Assembly: GCA_038246785.1 (NCBI GenBank)
Contig: JBBRVP010000014.1
Coordinates: forward strand, 1 to 64,000
Length of the DNA stretch: 64,000 nt
Source of the DNA: JBBRVP01 sp038246785
Lineage (GTDB): Bacteria; Actinomycetota; Actinomycetes; Jiangellales; Jiangellaceae
Reading direction: 5' to 3'
This document shows, piece by piece, positions 17,124 to 25,012 of this stretch; positions within the stretch are counted from its first letter, which is position 1; each line of letters starts with the position of its first letter. A program made the position numbers and the translations under genes. Below the pieces are notes generated by a model. The model was given only the letters and a program-made list of their open reading frames with translations, was not told the origin of the DNA and made no database searches.

Positions 17124-18398
17124 TCAGCTGGCCGGCTTGGCCTCCTTGGTGCCGAGGGTCTTGAGCTTGCCGGTGGCGTCGTAGCCGTAGATCTCGATCG
17201 TGGCGCTGCCCGGCTCGCCAGCGTCGGTGAAGTCGAGCGGACCGCTCGCACCGTCGTAGTCGATGTCCGTGCCCGCATCGATGAGCTTCTTGCACGACGC
17301 GAAGTCCTTGCACTTCTCGCCGTCCTTGGTGACACCGATGACGTCGGACTTGAACTTGTTGGCGTCGGTGGACTTGGCGACCTCGGCGGCAAGGGCGATG
17401 ATGTTCACGCAGTCGTAGATCTGCGGCGCGTACTGCAGCTCCTTCAGGTCAGGAGCAAACTTCTTCAGCGCCGCGGTGAACCCGGGGTTGTCCGCCGACG
17501 CCGGCGCGGTGCCCTTCATCCCGTTGAGGACCGCCGGGTTGGACGGGTCGACGAGCTTGGCCAGGTCGGTGTTGCGCAGGCCGTCGGCGCCGTAGACGCC
17601 CACCTTGGCGGGACCCAGGTTGGACTCGATGAGGCCCTTGAGGATCTGCTTGCCCTCCTCGAAGGCGATGACGACGACTGCGTCGGGCTGCGCACTGGCG
17701 ATCTTCTGCACGGTCGAGTCGAAGTTGGTCGTCTTCGGGTCGTAGGTGCTGTTGAGCGCCACCGTCGCGCCGGCGGCCTCGAGCGCCTTGGCGGTGGCGT
17801 CGGCGAGGCCGCGGCCGTAGTCGTCGGCGCGGGCCACGATCGCAATCTTGCTGTGCCCGTCGTTGACGATCGTGTCGGCGAGCACCGGCCCCTGCAGCGC
17901 GTCCGAAGGTGCCGTGCGGAAGTAGAGGCCGTTGTCCTTGTAGTCGGTGAAGGTGGGGGCCGTGTTGGATCCGGAGCACTGGGCGACGCCGGCCCCGGTC
18001 ACCTTGTCGATGATGGCGAGGGACATGCCAGACGCCGCCGCGCCGATGATGGCGCTGACGCCGGACGCAAGCACCCGGTCGGCCGCCTGCGCCGCGAGCG
18101 CCTGGTCGTTGGCCTCGTCACCGGCGACCGGGTCCGGGATGTCGTTGCCCAGCACTCCTCCGGCCTGGTTGATCTGGCTGATCGCGTACTTCATGCCCTG
18201 AATCTGGGGTGGCCCGAGGAACGCGAGGTCACCGGTCTCTGGCAGGACGTAGCCGAGCTTGAGCGTCTCGTTGACCGCGCCCCCGGTGCCGCTCGGGCTC
18301 GCGCCTCCCGCCGACGTGTCGTTGCTGCCACAGCCCGCAACGAGCAAGGCAGCGGCAGCCGCCAAGCTGGCGGCCCTCAGGTGGTTAGCTGTTCGCAT
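17124..18398 (-). CDS. ABC transporter substrate-binding lipoprotein (LivJ-like)
   Basis: 424 residues. Lipoprotein signal peptide with lipobox LVAGC (Cys23), then a Thr/Ser/Gly-rich linker and a type I periplasmic binding fold (LKLGYVLPETGDLAFLGPPQIQGMKYAI, VSAIIGAAASGMS). The protein is expected on the outer face of the membrane, delivering a ligand to LivHMGF, whose genes converge with it. Start ATG at 18398 with GAAGGAG 7 nt upstream. Ligand probably a branched-chain or other hydrophobic amino acid; related proteins also bind amides and aromatics, so this is not certain. Confidence 0.92.
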   Translation of the reverse strand: MRTANHLRAASLAAAAALLVAGCGSNDTSAGGASPSGTGGAVNETLKLGYVLPETGDLAFLGPPQIQGMKYAISQINQAGGVLGNDIPDPVAGDEANDQALAAQAADRVLASGVSAIIGAAASGMSLAIIDKVTGAGVAQCSGSNTAPTFTDYKDNGLYFRTAPSDALQGPVLADTIVNDGHSKIAIVARADDYGRGLADATAKALEAAGATVALNSTYDPKTTNFDSTVQKIASAQPDAVVVIAFEEGKQILKGLIESNLGPAKVGVYGADGLRNTDLAKLVDPSNPAVLNGMKGTAPASADNPGFTAALKKFAPDLKELQYAPQIYDCVNIIALAAEVAKSTDANKFKSDVIGVTKDGEKCKDFASCKKLIDAGTDIDYDGASGPLDFTDAGEPGSATIEIYGYDATGKLKTLGTKEAKPAS

Positions 18399-18480
18399 TC
18401 CGTACTCCTTCACTGACTGACCGTGACGCGTTAGCCGGTGGCCATCGCGGGACGCTCGGCGACGTCCGGGTCCGGCCAAC

Positions 18481-18509
18481 ATAGTCGAGCGGACCACGGT
18501 TATCAGCAA
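18481..18509 (-). promoter_or_regulatory. Candidate promoter of the binding-protein gene
   Basis: Reading the minus strand, TTGCTG (18509-18504), a 17-nt spacer and GACTAT (18486-18481) form a plausible sigma-A type promoter about 80 nt before the start codon at 18398. Confidence 0.45.
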
Positions 18510-18530
18510 TCGTGACTCATGTGTTATCAG
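18499..18530. promoter_or_regulatory. Direct repeat CTGATAAC x2 near the promoter
   Basis: GTTATCAG (CTGATAAC on the minus strand) occurs at 18499-18506 and again at 18523-18530, 24 bp apart, the first overlapping the candidate -35. Spacing of about two helix turns suggests a regulator binding one face of the DNA. Inferred. Confidence 0.4.
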
Positions 18531-18609
18531 GCGGCGGTAATTGACATCGCCCAACTCCCACCATGTGCGGCACGCGAGCGGGTGGCTGCGCGAGCCGGGG
18601 ACGCTGCCG

Positions 18610-19251
18610 CTACGGCGAGGGCGAAGCGCCGAGGCGCAGCACGCGCTGAGCCAGCCCGATCAGCGCCACCTTGACCGCCGGCGCGGGCACCACCCCCGCG
18701 CGGATGCTCACGACGAGCGTCCGCGCGCCGTCCGCGAGCACGTACGAGCTGCCGGTCCGGTCGCTCAGCAGGTAGCCCCGCCGCCCATGCAGGGTGAACG
18801 GGTAGACGTGGTCTCCCCCGCCGGCGGCCGTCTGCACCGTGAGGGCGACCCGCGCGTCGGCGTCAGCCGCCTGCCGGTAGCGCACCAGGCTCACCTCCAT
18901 CCGCACGACGTCGGGCTTCCCGTCCTTGCCCACCGTCACGCCGTACCCGCAGGTCGTGCGCTCGAGCCGTCCGGAGGAGCGGACCGGTCCCGCGTAGACG
19001 AAGCTCACGCTCCCGGGCAGCGGGCGCGCACCGATGGCGGCGGCGATCGCGCCGGGAGGGACGAGCTCGGCACAGGTGCGCGGGAAGGCGGCCGTCGTAG
19101 CGGAGGGCGCGCTCGTCGGGCTGGGCGTGGACTTCGCCGTCGGCGAGGGGGTCCCGAGCACGTCGTCGATGGTCTTCGGCTGCTGCGAGCAGCCGGTCAG
19201 GGCGAGGACCACCCCCGCCGTCAGCACCACCGCTCGCCGCACAGCACCCAC
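18610..19251 (-). CDS. Putative lipoprotein of unknown function
   Basis: About 213 residues. Signal peptide AVRRAVVLTAGVVLALTGC with a lipobox ending at Cys near position 20, then a Ser/Thr/Pro linker (DVLGTPSPTAKSTPSPTSAP) and a compact domain beginning FPRTCAELVPPGAI, with two further cysteines (TCAEL, TTCGYGV) that could form a disulfide. It resembles DUF3558-like actinobacterial lipoproteins, but I do not recognise it with certainty. Several in-frame GTGs are possible starts (19293, 19251, 19242); 19251 gives the most normal signal peptide. Divergent from the synthetase gene. Confidence 0.7.
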   Translation of the reverse strand: MGAVRRAVVLTAGVVLALTGCSQQPKTIDDVLGTPSPTAKSTPSPTSAPSATTAAFPRTCAELVPPGAIAAAIGARPLPGSVSFVYAGPVRSSGRLERTTCGYGVTVGKDGKPDVVRMEVSLVRYRQAADADARVALTVQTAAGGGDHVYPFTLHGRRGYLLSDRTGSSYVLADGARTLVVSIRAGVVPAPAVKVALIGLAQRVLRLGASPSP

Positions 19252-19346
19252 CCGCGTCCCGGGGAGCCCCGGTGCGCTCCCTGCACTCGACACGGTACGG
19301 GAGGATCGGCGCGCAGCCCGCTCGCCGTACCGGAGGTGACCCGACC

Positions 19347-20690
19347 GTGACCGTCGACGTAGTCACCTCCGCCGAGTCGCTGGTCGCCCAGCGCCGGGTC
19401 GCGGGCGCGCTGCGCCGCCGCGGCCTGCGCCCCGGGGACCGGCTCGCGCTCGTCCTCCCGGGCTCGCCGGGCTACCTGGCGGTCGTGCTCGGGGCACTGC
19501 GCAGCGGCATGGTGCCGGTGCCGCTGGACCCGGGTCTGACGGCGTACGAGCGGGAGCCGCTGCTCGCCGCCGTCGAACCGGCGCTGACGGTGACGACGTC
19601 CGCGGAGCTGGCCGGGCTGCTCGACGGTCCGCCGTCCGACCTCGCGCCGGTCCCGCTGGCCCGGCCGATGCACGCCACGAGCGGGACGACCGGCGCGCCC
19701 AAGGCCGTCTGGTCCGGACTGCTGGACGAGGCCGCGGCGGAGCTGCTCGTCGGTGAGGAGCGCGAGCTGTGGGAGCTGGGCCGGGACGACCGCCACCTGG
19801 TGTGCTCGCCGCTGCATCACTCGGCGCCGCTGCGCTTCGCGACCGGGACGCTGCTCGCCGGTGGGACGGTGCTGCTGGCGGGCCGGTTCAGCGCCGAGCG
19901 CTTCGCCTCCGCGGTGGCTGAAGCGCGCCCGACGTCGACGTTCTGCGTTCCGGCGCACCTGCAGCGGCTGCTGGCGTACGCCGGCTCCGGGGTGGGCCTG
20001 CCCTCGCTGCGCGGCCTGCGGCTGCTCGCCCATGCGGGGGCGCCGTGTCCGCCTGCGGTGAAGGCCCGCATCCACGAGCTCGTGGGCGAGGAGCACGTCG
20101 TGGAGTTCTACGGCTCGACCGAGGGACAGCTGACTGCCTGCCGCGGCCGCGAATGGGCCGCCCGTCCGGGCACGGTGGGGCGGGCGCGCCCCGGGCGCAC
20201 CCTGTCGGTGGACCCCGACGGGATGGTGTGGTGCGCGGTGCCGCCGTACGCGCGCTTCTCCTACTGGCGCGACCCGGCCCGCACGGCGGACGCGTGGCGC
20301 GCCACCCCGGACGGCCCGGCGTTCACCGTCCGCGATCTCGGCCGGCTCGACGACGAGGGCTACCTGTGGCTGGACGGCAGGCGTGAGGACCTCGTCATCT
20401 CGGGCGGGGTCAACGTCCACCCGGCCGAGGTCGAGGCGGTGCTCGGCGGCTGTCCCGGGGTGGAAGATGTGGCGGTGTTCGGCGTGCCGGACGAGCGGTG
20501 GGGCCAGCGGGTGTGCGCCGTCGTCGTCGGCCCGGTCGGCGAGGACGCGCTGCGCTCCTGGGCAGCCGAGCGCCTGGCGCCGGCGAAACGGCCCAAGGAC
20601 GTCCACCGGCTGGCCGAGCTGCCGCGCACGCCGACCGGCAAGGTGCGCCGCCTCGACCTGCCGGCGGCGCTGGGACTCAGCCGCCGGTGA
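19347..20690 (+). CDS. AMP-dependent acyl-CoA synthetase/ligase
   Basis: 447-residue adenylate-forming enzyme. Motif A3 is HATSGTTGAPKAV near residue 111, motif A5 is VVEFYGSTEGQLTA, A7 is YLWLDGRREDLVISGGVNVHP, and the C-terminal catalytic lysine is in RTPTGKVRRLDL. It would activate a carboxylic acid with ATP and load it onto CoA. It is shorter than classical ACSs (about 500-550) but has all core motifs. GTG start with GGAGGTGA 7 nt upstream. Its 3' end overlaps the convergent rpsA gene by 14 bp. Substrate unknown. Confidence 0.87.
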   Translation: MTVDVVTSAESLVAQRRVAGALRRRGLRPGDRLALVLPGSPGYLAVVLGALRSGMVPVPLDPGLTAYEREPLLAAVEPALTVTTSAELAGLLDGPPSDLAPVPLARPMHATSGTTGAPKAVWSGLLDEAAAELLVGEERELWELGRDDRHLVCSPLHHSAPLRFATGTLLAGGTVLLAGRFSAERFASAVAEARPTSTFCVPAHLQRLLAYAGSGVGLPSLRGLRLLAHAGAPCPPAVKARIHELVGEEHVVEFYGSTEGQLTACRGREWAARPGTVGRARPGRTLSVDPDGMVWCAVPPYARFSYWRDPARTADAWRATPDGPAFTVRDLGRLDDEGYLWLDGRREDLVISGGVNVHPAEVEAVLGGCPGVEDVAVFGVPDERWGQRVCAVVVGPVGEDALRSWAAERLAPAKRPKDVHRLAELPRTPTGKVRRLDLPAALGLSRR

Positions 20691-22149
20691 GCTTCTCCCG
20701 CAGGGCCTGCAGCGCCTCGTCGGAGGCGAGGGTGCCGGAGTCCGCCTCCACCGGGACGTCGGAGGAGTAGCTGGACGGGGTTTCGGCGGTCGCGTCGGCC
20801 TCGGCCTTCTGGGCGCCCTCGATCTGCTTCTTGTGGGCTTCCCAGCGGGCGTGCGCCTCGGCGTACTGCTTCTCCCACTCGGCCTGCGCCGCCTCGTGGC
20901 CGGGCAGCCACTCGTTGGTCTCCGGGTCGAAGCCGTCCGGGTAGATGTAGTTGCCGGCCTCGTCGTAGGAGCTGGCCATGCCGTACATGGTCGGGTCGAA
21001 GTGGTCCTCGACAGACTGCGCCACCGACGGGTCGTTGGCCTGCTTGAGCGAGAGCGAGATGCGGCGCCGGTCGAGGTCGATGTCGATGACCTTGACGAGC
21101 ACCGACTGCCCGACCTGGACCACCTGCTCCGGGAGCTCGACGTGGCGCTCGGCCAGCTCGGAGATGTGCACGAGGCCCTCGATGCCCTCGTCGACGCGGA
21201 CGAAGGCGCCGAAGGGCACCAGCTTGGTGACCTTGCCCGGCACGATCTGCCCGATCTGGTGGGTGCGGGCGAACTGCTGCCAGGGGTCCTCCTGGGTCGC
21301 CTTGAGCGACAGCGACACCCGCTCCCGGTCCATCTCGACCGAGAGCACCTCGACGGTGACCTCCTGGCCGACCTCCACGACCTCGGACGGGTGGTCGATG
21401 TGCTTCCACGACAGCTCGGAGACATGGACGAGCCCGTCGACCCCACCGAGGTCGACGAACGCACCGAAGTTGACGATCGAGGACACGACGCCCTTGCGGA
21501 TCTGGCCCTTCGCCAGCGTCTGCAGGAACGTCGAGCGCACCTCGGACTGAGTCTGCTCGAGCCAGGCCCGGCGGGACAGCACGACGTTGTTGCGGTTCTT
21601 GTCCAACTCGATGATCTTGGCCTCGATGGTGCGGCCGACGTAGGGCTGCAGGTCGCGCACCCGGCGCATCTCAACCAGCGATGCGGGGAGGAAGCCGCGC
21701 AGGCCGATGTCGAGGATGAGGCCACCCTTGACGACCTCGATGACGGTGCCCTCGACGACCCCGTCCTCCTCCTTGAGCTTCTCGATCGTGCCCCAGGCGC
21801 GCTCGTACTGTGCGCGCTTCTTGGACAGGATGAGCCGGCCTTCCTTGTCCTCCTTCTGCAGGACAAGGGCCTCGACGTGCTCGCCGACCGAGACGACCTC
21901 GGCAGGGTCGACGTCATGCTTGATGGACAGCTCGCGCGAGGGGATGACGCCCTCGGTCTTGTAGCCGATGTCCAGCAGGACCTCGTCACGGTCGACCTTG
22001 ACGATGGTGCCCTCGACGATGTCGCCGTCGTTGAAGTACTTGATCGTCTCGTCGATAGCGGCGAGGAAGGCCTCTGCCGACCCGACGTCGTTGACCGCCA
22101 CCTGGGTGGGGGCGGGACGCTGGGCGGGGGCCTCGAGGCTGCTCGTCAT
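20677..22149 (-). CDS. rpsA: 30S ribosomal protein S1
   Basis: 490 residues; binds mRNA on the small subunit and helps initiation. Four S1/OB domains at about 41-110, 128-195, 217-283 and 302-369, the actinobacterial pattern (E. coli has six). The C-terminal 120 residues are the family-typical acidic/Gln-rich tail (FDPTMYGMASSYDEAGNYIY). ATG start preceded by CGGAG. Flanked by polA upstream (with the transglycosylase and a methyltransferase between), close to the mycobacterial polA-rpsA-coaE order. A strong promoter lies about 165 bp upstream. Confidence 0.97.
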   Translation of the reverse strand: MTSSLEAPAQRPAPTQVAVNDVGSAEAFLAAIDETIKYFNDGDIVEGTIVKVDRDEVLLDIGYKTEGVIPSRELSIKHDVDPAEVVSVGEHVEALVLQKEDKEGRLILSKKRAQYERAWGTIEKLKEEDGVVEGTVIEVVKGGLILDIGLRGFLPASLVEMRRVRDLQPYVGRTIEAKIIELDKNRNNVVLSRRAWLEQTQSEVRSTFLQTLAKGQIRKGVVSSIVNFGAFVDLGGVDGLVHVSELSWKHIDHPSEVVEVGQEVTVEVLSVEMDRERVSLSLKATQEDPWQQFARTHQIGQIVPGKVTKLVPFGAFVRVDEGIEGLVHISELAERHVELPEQVVQVGQSVLVKVIDIDLDRRRISLSLKQANDPSVAQSVEDHFDPTMYGMASSYDEAGNYIYPDGFDPETNEWLPGHEAAQAEWEKQYAEAHARWEAHKKQIEGAQKAEADATAETPSSYSSDVPVEADSGTLASDEALQALREKLTGG

Positions 22150-22311
22150 GTAGTGGGGGCTCCGGTGCGGACTCAGGTGCTCGGTGTGGACGCGCGGAGG
22201 GCCCTTGTTCGCCTAGCCGAGGCACCCGCGGAAACGTGGACCGGAGAACCGACGTGGACGAGCGCGAGCCTGCTCGGTCCGAGGCGCGTGCAGGCCCACA
22301 GCGCAGCCTGG

Positions 22312-22341
22312 AGCCTACGCGTCCGCGGGCGCGGGGGTCAA
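22312..22341 (-). promoter_or_regulatory. Candidate rpsA promoter
   Basis: On the minus strand TTGACC (22341-22336), an 18-nt spacer and TAGGCT (22317-22312) give the best sigma-A-like promoter in this gap, about 165 bp before the rpsA ATG. It implies a long 5' leader, consistent with autoregulation known for S1 in other bacteria. Confidence 0.5.
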
Positions 22342-22365
22342 AGCCGGGGGGGCCTATCCTCCGGC

Positions 22366-23229
22366 ATGGTCTCCGGCCCGGATCGCGGCACTGGCGCCGG
22401 CACGGACTCCGGGACGGACCCCCGCACGGATCCCCGCGAGGACGACGATGTGGTACGCCGCGAGGTCACCGGTGACGAGGCCCGCCGCGCGGCCCGGTCG
22501 TGGTGGGACGCCGAGGCCGCCGCCTACCAGGCCGAACACGGGCGTTTCCTCGGCGACACCCGCCTGGTCTGGGGGCCGGAAGGGCTTGACGAGACGGCGG
22601 CGCGGCTGCTCGGCGAGGTGCGCGACCGCGCGGTACTCGAGGTTGGCGCCGGCGCGGCGCAAGGCTCACGCTGGCTGCTCGACCGGGGCGGACGCCCCGT
22701 CGGCGTCGACCTGTCGGCCGCCCAGCTCGAGCACGCCCGGCGGCTCGATTCCGGGCGCGGAACGGGGGTCCCGCTGGTGGCGGCGGACGCCTGCGCGCTG
22801 CCTTTCGCCGACGCGTCGTTCGACCTGGCCTTCTCCGCGTACGGGGCCGTGCAGTTCGTCGCCGACCCCGCACGCCTGCTGGCCGAGGTGGCGCGGGTGC
22901 TGCGCCCGGGCGGCCGGTGGGTCGCGTCGTTCAGCCACCCCCTCCGCTGGTGCTTCCCCGACGATGCGGGGGCCCGCGGGCTCGTGGCGGACCGCTCCTA
23001 CTGGGACCGCCGGGCCTACGTGGAGCAGCGTGACGGCAGCGCGACGTACGTGGAGACCCACCGCACGCTCGGCGACCGGGTCCGCGAGCTCGTCGCGGCC
23101 GGCCTGGTGCTCGTCGACCTCGTGGAGCCCGAGTGGCCGTCCGGCCACGACCGCACCTGGGGCGGCTGGAGCCGGCTGCGCGGCCAGATCATCCCCGGTA
23201 CCGCGATCGTGGTCGCGCAGCGACGCTGA
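22366..23229 (+). CDS. SAM-dependent methyltransferase
   Basis: 287 residues, class I methyltransferase. Motif I VLEVGAGAAQGSRWLL near 90, GVDLSAAQLEHARR, motif II-like ADASFDLAFSAYGAVQFV, motif III ARVLRPGGRWVASFSHP. The ATG at 22366 has no clear Shine-Dalgarno, but TATCCT lies 5 nt upstream, suggesting a leaderless start. The first 35 residues are Asp/Thr/Gly-rich. Divergent from rpsA. Similar actinobacterial genes beside rpsA are annotated class I SAM methyltransferase with no substrate. Confidence 0.87.
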   Translation: MVSGPDRGTGAGTDSGTDPRTDPREDDDVVRREVTGDEARRAARSWWDAEAAAYQAEHGRFLGDTRLVWGPEGLDETAARLLGEVRDRAVLEVGAGAAQGSRWLLDRGGRPVGVDLSAAQLEHARRLDSGRGTGVPLVAADACALPFADASFDLAFSAYGAVQFVADPARLLAEVARVLRPGGRWVASFSHPLRWCFPDDAGARGLVADRSYWDRRAYVEQRDGSATYVETHRTLGDRVRELVAAGLVLVDLVEPEWPSGHDRTWGGWSRLRGQIIPGTAIVVAQRR

Positions 23230-23291
23230 GGACCACCCAGCGAGTGCCGTCTCGGAGTCTCGGCTGGAGCACTGCTCGTCCAGCGCGATTC

Positions 23292-24515
23292 CTAGGCCGG
23301 CGCGGGGGTGGGCGTGGGCGTGGGCGTCGGGGTCGGCGTAGGCGTCGGGGTCGGGGTCGGCGTCGTCGTCGGCGTGGGCGTCGGGGTCGGCGTCGAGGTC
23401 GGCGTCGGGGTCGGCGTCGGCGTCGGGGTCGGGGTCGGCGTCGGAGTCGGCGTCGTGGGCGGCGGGCTCGGTGTCCGGGTCGACGTCGCGCCGGGCGACG
23501 GGGACAGCGGGCCGCTCGGCGCCGGCCTCCGCGTGGCGCTCGACGTCGGGGAGGAGGGCGCGCTCAGCTGGGTCGGGCTGCGCGACCCCGCGGTCGGCGT
23601 GGGCGTCGGGCTCGGGGACGGGCTGGGGCTGGGGCTGGGGCTGCTCGCGGACATCGCCGGCAGCTGCGTCGGCGCGTACTGGCCAGCCTCGTACGCCGCC
23701 GTCCAGGCCAGCACGAGCGCCACGTAGTCCTCGGAGTGGTTGTAGGTGAGCAGCGCCGCGTGCCGACCGGCGTCGGTGCCGAGGTCACGCCCGCCCGAGC
23801 ACAGGTAGCCGGCGGCGGCGCGGGTGGCGTCGTAGATGTTGTTCGGGTTGGCGCGGCCGTCACCGTTGCCGTCACGGCCCATCGACGCCCACGTGCCGGG
23901 GAGGAACTGCATCGGGCCTACAGCGCGGTCGTGCCGGGGGTCTGCGTCGAGTCGCCCGCCGTCGGTGTCGGCGATCGACAGCGGAGGGCCGAGGATCTGC
24001 TCCCACGTCGTGCCGTGGCTGTCGACCCGGCCGCCGGCCGCGTGGCCGGATTCGACGACGCCGATGCCGGCGAGCAGCTCCCACTCGATCCGGCACGACG
24101 GATCGGCGCGGTCCTGCGCCGCCGCGGCCCGGCGGTAGGCGTCGAGGACCAGGTCGGGGATGCCGTACGAACCTGCGCGGCGCGACGGCCCGCCAGCGAA
24201 GCCGGGGGCGCCACCCACGGGGGCGGCCGCGCCGCCCACCGGCCGGGCCGAGTCCTGCTCGCTGCGCCGGGGGGCGTTGGTGAAGCCGGCGAGCAGCACG
24301 GCAGCCCGCGGGGCGGCAGACGGACGGTGCACCTCGTCGCCGCTGCGCGGCGGCGGCGCCGGCGTGGCCATCGCGACGAACTGTGCCTGCGGCGCCACGC
24401 TGCTGGGCGGTCCGACGCCGTGCAGGCTCGCACCGAGCGCTGCCGAGCCGAGTGCCACGGCGGTCACGGCGGCGGCAGCCACTGCCGGGCCGAGGTGCGT
24501 GGCCACGCGTCGCAC
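23292..24515 (-). CDS. Secreted lytic transglycosylase with Pro/Thr tail
   Basis: 407 residues; expected to cleave peptidoglycan glycan strands with 1,6-anhydro formation. N-terminal signal/anchor segment (VAAAAVTAVALGSAALG), variable linker, then an MltB/SLT-like domain about 118-290: ELLAGIGVVESGHAAGG carries the likely catalytic Glu155, with AVGPMQFLPGTWASMG and NPNNIYDATRAAAGYLC following. From about 292 onward the chain is Ser/Pro/Thr only, ending in a long run of Thr-Pro dipeptides, probably a wall-spanning or glycosylated stalk. GTG start with AGAGGGGA upstream. Some secreted actinobacterial hydrolases have such tails. Confidence 0.88.
   Translation of the reverse strand: MRRVATHLGPAVAAAAVTAVALGSAALGASLHGVGPPSSVAPQAQFVAMATPAPPPRSGDEVHRPSAAPRAAVLLAGFTNAPRRSEQDSARPVGGAAAPVGGAPGFAGGPSRRAGSYGIPDLVLDAYRRAAAAQDRADPSCRIEWELLAGIGVVESGHAAGGRVDSHGTTWEQILGPPLSIADTDGGRLDADPRHDRAVGPMQFLPGTWASMGRDGNGDGRANPNNIYDATRAAAGYLCSGGRDLGTDAGRHAALLTYNHSEDYVALVLAWTAAYEAGQYAPTQLPAMSASSPSPSPSPSPSPTPTPTAGSRSPTQLSAPSSPTSSATRRPAPSGPLSPSPGATSTRTPSPPPTTPTPTPTPTPTPTPTPTPTSTPTPTPTPTTTPTPTPTPTPTPTPTPTPTPAPA
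23296..23460 (+). repeat. Hexanucleotide repeats encoding a Thr-Pro tail
   Basis: About 165 bp of GGCGTC/GGGGTC/GGCGTG hexamers in varied order, read on the minus strand as Thr-Pro pairs at the C-terminus of the transglycosylase. Near-identical units make it prone to length change by slippage without frameshift. Confidence 0.8.
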
Positions 24516-24651
24516 GAGCGTTCCCCTCTGGCCCGACCCCGCACGAGCCCCGACTGGACGATGTCACGCCGAGGCGATCCGGGGAAGCCGATTCTCAGAT
24601 CTCGTCCCGATCCGCCCGACCCTGCCCAGCCCCGGACCCTTCCGCACCCCC

Positions 24652-24679
24652 GAGTTGATCACGTTAACGTGATCAACTC
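24652..24679. repeat. 28-bp perfect palindrome, copy 1
   Basis: Half-site GAGTTGATCACGTT followed directly by its reverse complement AACGTGATCAACTC, with no mismatch and no loop. It contains GATC twice and a central GTTAAC. Identical to the copy at 24851. Confidence 0.85.
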
Positions 24680-24850
24680 CCCCTTCCCGAGCCGTGCAGG
24701 AGGGGTCAGGGGGGAGTAAGACGCGGTAAGGCCGCCGCGAAGCCTTGCCGCGAGCATGGCGAGCGCCGCCGACGATGGGCTCTGCCTGCACGCCTTACCC
24801 TTCCCGAGTCGCACACCCCCCTCACGTCGTCTGCATGGCGCGGGAACGGG

Positions 24851-24878
24851 GAGTTGATCACGTTAACGTGATCAACTC
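24851..24878. repeat. 28-bp perfect palindrome, copy 2
   Basis: Identical to the palindrome at 24652, start to start 199 bp apart; flanking bases differ on both sides, so the identical unit is just the palindrome. Confidence 0.85.
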
Positions 24879-25012
24879 GGTTGGGCCGCGGGCGGGCTCG
24901 CGCAGCATCGCGGCGGCATCTCAGCGGGTTGCGCAACCGCGGCTCGCGGTGGTGGTCCCGCGCGATCAACGGCTACCAGGGGACGACCGCCGGCAACCGG
25001 CGCAGGGGTCGC

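Larger units (their letters stand above)
24516..25012. other. Intergenic region with twin palindromes
   Basis: A 497-bp gap between the transglycosylase start and the polA stop, both minus strand. It contains two identical 28-bp palindromes (24652-24679 and 24851-24878), a direct repeat CCCTTCCCGAG at 24681-24691 and 24798-24808, and an imperfect hairpin around 24729-24752 (CGCGGTAAGGC against GCCTTGCCGCG). No coding sequence is convincing. Confidence 0.7.
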
